Shown here in pieces: positions 61,099-64,000 of a DNA stretch of 64,000 nt; the stretch's first letter is position 1; each line of letters starts with the position of its first letter. Location of the stretch: the NCBI GenBank assembly GCA_963779515.1, contig CAVZYN010000001.1, positions 620,001 through 684,000 on the forward strand. The letters run 5' to 3'. The notes beneath the pieces were generated by a model. The model was given only the letters and a program-made list of their open reading frames with translations. It searched no databases and was not told where the DNA came from. The stretch is from CAVZYN01 sp963779515. GTDB lineage: Bacteria; Pseudomonadota; Alphaproteobacteria; Rhizobiales; Hyphomicrobiaceae. The translations under genes were made by a program, and so were the position numbers.

Positions 61099-61823
61099 CG
61101 CGGCAAGATCTCCGCGATCACATCGCCTTCGGCGGCGCGGTGGTCGAGCTTATCCCACCGGCTGGCGTCGATGGGCTCGAACTGGATCTCGTCGCCCGGC
61201 TCGAACAGCACGGCCGGGGTGCGATCGGCGACGAACGCGCGCACGGGCGTGCGACCCAGCAGATGCCAGCCGGACGGCATGGCTTGGCAGGCGATGAGCG
61301 CCTGGATGCCGCCGATCGAAACTGTGCCAGCGGGTGTCATCGGGCGCGGATCGAGGCGTCGCGGTACAGCGATGCTCTGGTCCAACCCGCCAAGGTATGT
61401 GAAGCCCGGCATGAAACCGATCATATAGACACGATAGATCGCGGCGGCATGGCGATCGATCACTTGCGACGGCGTGAGCTTATGGGCGGCCGCGACGTCC
61501 TCGAGATCGATGCCAAAGGCACCGCCATAGACGACGGGGACGCGCCAGCGTCGCGCAGTTGTGTGCTCCGGGACGAGGCGAGTCGCGAGGTCGCGGGCGC
61601 GCGCGACAAAGGCGTCGTAGTCGAGGGCTAGGGGATCGAATTGCACCAACAAGGAGCGATAGGTCGGGACGGTCTCGATGACGCCCGGGATGGGCTCGGC
61701 CTGCAGCGCCAAATCGAGTGCGAGCACGCGGGCGTTGACGGCGGGATCGATCGTGTCACTGAACTCGATCGTGACCGCGGCATCGCCGCAGGGCAGAAAG
61801 CGCGGGATGGGGAGGGCCGTCAT
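61095..61823 (-). CDS. pxpB: 5-oxoprolinase subunit PxpB (allophanate hydrolase subunit 1-like)
   Basis: The 242-residue PxpB/KipI-type protein has the family signatures GDAAVTIEFSDTID, IPGVIETVPTYRSLLVQFDP, YMIGFMPGFTYLGGL and VSIGGIQALIACQAMPSGWHLLGRTP. With PxpC it forms the 5-oxoprolinase complex that recycles pyroglutamate. The start at 61823 follows GGAG-poor DNA, but the family begins there. The third subunit gene pxpA (YcsF/LamB-type) is not in the window. It overlaps pxpC by four bases. Confidence 0.93.
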   Translation of the reverse strand: MTALPIPRFLPCGDAAVTIEFSDTIDPAVNARVLALDLALQAEPIPGVIETVPTYRSLLVQFDPLALDYDAFVARARDLATRLVPEHTTARRWRVPVVYGGAFGIDLEDVAAAHKLTPSQVIDRHAAAIYRVYMIGFMPGFTYLGGLDQSIAVPRRLDPRPMTPAGTVSIGGIQALIACQAMPSGWHLLGRTPVRAFVADRTPAVLFEPGDEIQFEPIDASRWDKLDHRAAEGDVIAEILPR

Positions 61824-61842
61824 ATGCTCGGGACCCAGGCGC

Positions 61843-62901
61843 TCATCCGGTTTTGACCACCAGCCCAAGGCGTTCGCCGCTGTAGACGCGTTCGCGCAGC
61901 GGCCGCCACCAGGCTTCGTTGTCGAGGTACCAGCGGATGGTCTTTTCGAGGCCGGTCTCGAAGGTTTCTTCGGCGCGCCAGCCGAGTGTGGTCTCGAGTT
62001 TGGTTGCGTCGATGGCGTAGCGGTGATCGTGGCCGGGACGATCGGTCACGAACGTGATCAATTGGCGGCGGGCGGCGGCGGCCGGCTTCAACCGGTCGAG
62101 CGTATCGCAGATCAACTCGACCACGGTGAGGTTCGAGCGTTCGTTGCGTCCGCCGACGTTGTAGGTTTCGCCGGGTGTGCCCTGCGTCAGGATCAGGTGC
62201 AAGGCCTTGGCATGGTCGTCGACATAGAGCCAATCGCGCACGTTGGAGCCGTCGCCGTAGACGGGGAGTTGCTTGCCGTCGAGCGCGTTGAGGATGACCA
62301 GCGGGATGAGCTTTTCCGGGAAGTGGTAGGGGCCATAGTTGTTCGAGCAGTTCGAGACGACGACGGGCAGGCCATAGGTGCGCTGCCAGGCTGAGGCAAG
62401 GTGATCGGCGGAGGCCTTCGAGGCGGCGTAGGGCGAGGAAGGATCGTAGGGCGTCGTTTCAGTGAACAAGCCATCGGGGCCGAGGGAACCATAGACCTCG
62501 TCGGTCGAGACGTGCAGGAAGCGAAACGCGCTTCGCTTTGGCTCGGCGAGAGCCGACCAGTAGGCACGCGCGGCGTCCAGCATGGTGTAGGTGCCAACGA
62601 CGTTGGTCTGCACGAAGGCATCGGAGCCCGTGATCGAGCGATCGACATGGCTCTCGGCCGCAAGGTGCATGACGGCATCCGGCGCGTGGGCTTCGAACAG
62701 CCGGTTGATGGCGTCGCGATCGCAGATATCGGCGCGCACGAAGGTGTAGCGCGGGCTCGACGCGATCGGGGTCAGCGACGAGAGATTGGCGGCATAGGTG
62801 AGCTTGTCGACGTTGACGACCTCGACGCCGGTTGCCTGGATCAAGTGGCGGCAGACGGCGGAGCCGATGAAGCCCGCGCCTCCCGTGACCATGATTTTCA
62901 T
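61843..62901 (-). CDS. rfbB: dTDP-glucose 4,6-dehydratase
   Basis: The 352-residue SDR enzyme makes dTDP-4-keto-6-deoxyglucose for rhamnose and other deoxysugars. It begins MKIMVTGGAGFIGSAVCRHL (NAD motif), with STDEVYG, the YAASKASADHL catalytic Tyr-Lys and NNYGPYHFPEKLIPLVI. ATG 62901 fits the family N-terminus. rfbA, rfbC and rfbD are not in the window. It lies between the pxp genes and the aldolase, all on the minus strand. Confidence 0.95.
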   Translation of the reverse strand: MKIMVTGGAGFIGSAVCRHLIQATGVEVVNVDKLTYAANLSSLTPIASSPRYTFVRADICDRDAINRLFEAHAPDAVMHLAAESHVDRSITGSDAFVQTNVVGTYTMLDAARAYWSALAEPKRSAFRFLHVSTDEVYGSLGPDGLFTETTPYDPSSPYAASKASADHLASAWQRTYGLPVVVSNCSNNYGPYHFPEKLIPLVILNALDGKQLPVYGDGSNVRDWLYVDDHAKALHLILTQGTPGETYNVGGRNERSNLTVVELICDTLDRLKPAAAARRQLITFVTDRPGHDHRYAIDATKLETTLGWRAEETFETGLEKTIRWYLDNEAWWRPLRERVYSGERLGLVVKTG

Positions 62902-62974
62902 CCGAGGCTCCGTTGTCCAAGGGCCAGCCGAATCGGGCCCGCCGCATTCAATCTTACCGTCGATCGCCGCTTGC

Positions 62975-63934
62975 TCAGATCGCAATGGGCTTGGCGGCCT
63001 TCGCCGTCAACGCGTTGATCTGGCGCATGTAGGGGACGGCCTCGGCATCAAGGCGTTTGGCGATCGCGGCGGTGTCCGGAAAAGCCTGCATCGCCTCCCA
63101 CCAGATGGCGCGGCCGGCCAGATAGCCGTTGGCGCCGGCACGGTAGGCGTAGGTCAGGACTTTGCTGAAATCGGCGGCCGAGGCGCCAGCCGACAGCATC
63201 ACCCAGGGGCGGGCAGAGGCGTTGCCCAAGGCGTTAAACAGGTCCTGCGCGCGGCGGGCTTCAGCGCCACCGGTGTCCGGATCGGGCAGGGCTTTGGCGG
63301 GCAGAGGCGATTCGAGCTTGAAAATGTCGACGCCATACTCGGGTCCCGCGAACCGCTGCACGCTCTCAATCACGTGCTGGGGGTATTTCTGCGGGTCTTC
63401 GGCATAGCCGACGTCGCCGCCGAGCGGATAGACGAGGAACTCGAGGAGGTAGCAGATGTCGGCCTCGCGGCAGGCTTCGCCAATGCGGCGAATGAATGCG
63501 TCTTGATGTTTGATGACATCGGCCGATGCGTCCGGGCGATACCAGGCGAGGACCTTGACGCCATCGGCGCCGGTGCGGCGAATGCGGGCGGGCGACCAAT
63601 CTTTGATTTCCGATGACAGGCGGCCGCCGGGCGTATCCTTGAAGGCGTGGTCTTCGAGCGTGAGCAGGAGGCCCTGGCGCGGGTTCACATGTTTGATGGC
63701 GCGGTCATAGGCCCAGATCGGGTCGAGCAGCACCGCGGTCGATTGCGGCGCCAGATGCTTGACGATCAATTCCTTGACGGCGGCGACATCGTCGAAGCGG
63801 GCATCGGGCTCGCCGCGCTTGGCCTTGGTCAAATTCATGATCGGCGGGCGTTGGTCGGCAGCGAGCATGGCGAACCGGCCGTCGGGTCCAGCGAGACGGC
63901 GCATGCCCCAGGCTTTACCAGGTGTCAGTTTCAT
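62975..63934 (-). CDS. LacD-like class I aldolase (tagatose-1,6-bisphosphate aldolase family)
   Basis: The 319-residue TIM-barrel protein has MLAADQRPP near the N-terminus, GADGVKVLAWYRP, and FKLESPLP where the Schiff-base lysine is expected, followed by WVMLSAGASAADFSKVLTYAYRAGANGYLAGRAIW. The family cleaves ketose bisphosphates or, in related proteins, sulfo-sugar phosphates; the substrate is open. ATG 63934 overlaps the stop of an upstream frame (ATGA), suggesting coupling with a gene that continues outside the window. Confidence 0.85.
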   Translation of the reverse strand: MKLTPGKAWGMRRLAGPDGRFAMLAADQRPPIMNLTKAKRGEPDARFDDVAAVKELIVKHLAPQSTAVLLDPIWAYDRAIKHVNPRQGLLLTLEDHAFKDTPGGRLSSEIKDWSPARIRRTGADGVKVLAWYRPDASADVIKHQDAFIRRIGEACREADICYLLEFLVYPLGGDVGYAEDPQKYPQHVIESVQRFAGPEYGVDIFKLESPLPAKALPDPDTGGAEARRAQDLFNALGNASARPWVMLSAGASAADFSKVLTYAYRAGANGYLAGRAIWWEAMQAFPDTAAIAKRLDAEAVPYMRQINALTAKAAKPIAI

Positions 63935-64000
63935 GCGGTCGTCTCCGTGTCGGTATCGGCGGGGTAGGCAATGGCAGCTTCGATCGGGTAGCTTCGACGC
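63931..64000 (-). CDS. C-terminal end of a gene running off the window
   Basis: On the minus strand an open frame enters from the right edge and ends at TGA (63931-63933), which overlaps the aldolase ATG as ATGA. Only 22 codons are visible, ending DTDTETTA, so no family can be named. The overlap suggests a translationally coupled upstream gene. Confidence 0.45.
   Translation of the reverse strand, partial: RRSYPIEAAIAYPADTDTETTA

Overview
The window is high-GC, densely coded alphaproteobacterial chromosome, most likely from the Hyphomicrobiales. Pointers are the Hsp20-DUF1150 pair, a DUF6867 gene beside the branched-chain amino acid transporter, long-form FadE, a FosX close to the rhizobial type, the alternative spermidine pathway and partial Sox genes. 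No rRNA, tRNA, CRISPR array, insertion sequence or phage gene was recognised. It is mostly core metabolism with a few accessory insertions.

1-11.6 kb: a 5'-truncated Gly-rich protein, a membrane protein, NamZ-like muramidase, a DsrE-family protein, an amidotransferase-like protein lacking its nucleophile, two YeeE/YedE half-transporters, a secreted protein, a 640-bp gene-free stretch full of palindromes, a dimethylglycine/sarcosine dehydrogenase-type gene, a lytic transglycosylase and a membrane SUMF1 protein. 11.5-30.5 kb: a cyclic-nucleotide-binding membrane protein, carB, greA, an orphan TRAP small permease with an enolase-superfamily enzyme, the two carboxyspermidine/carboxynorspermidine genes separated by a dehydrogenase, opgH and an FkbM methyltransferase, a CitE-like lyase, several unknowns, TauE, Hsp20 and DUF1150.

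30.5-43.5 kb: an alcohol dehydrogenase, fosX, a copper amine oxidase divergent from an LVIVD-repeat protein, an isomerase/epimerase, a Cys-rich secreted protein, a YugP-type peptidase, a 2-hydroxyacid dehydrogenase, two tandem O-antigen ligase/polymerase proteins, thiE and a thiD split by an in-frame stop. 43-51.9 kb: livFGMH, a double-CDGSH protein, then sulfur genes (soxZY, a SoxS-like thioredoxin, SoxF/FccB, a Cys-rich protein, cytochrome c and an ArsR-type persulfide sensor). 52-60 kb: a beta-oxidation set (fadE, fadJ, fadI) with a MntA-HepT toxin-antitoxin pair between fadJ and fadI, then cfa. 60-64 kb: pxpC, pxpB, rfbB and a LacD-like aldolase.

Three signals stand out. First, sites matching ATTC-N8-GAAT (the motif described for SqrR/BigR-type persulfide repressors) lie about 55 bp upstream of both the regulator gene at 51.8 kb and the DsrE gene at 2.8 kb, with a near match in the soxY/soxS divergent region, suggesting one sulfide-responsive regulon spanning both ends of the window. 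Second, two long bulged hairpins at 5.9-6.07 kb are mirror-oriented copies of one element with compensatory base changes, a BIME-like arrangement. Third, four genes carry eight frame breaks that are all single-base insertions in the reading direction; this points to sequence error at least as much as to gene decay, and the affected products should be read as probably intact.
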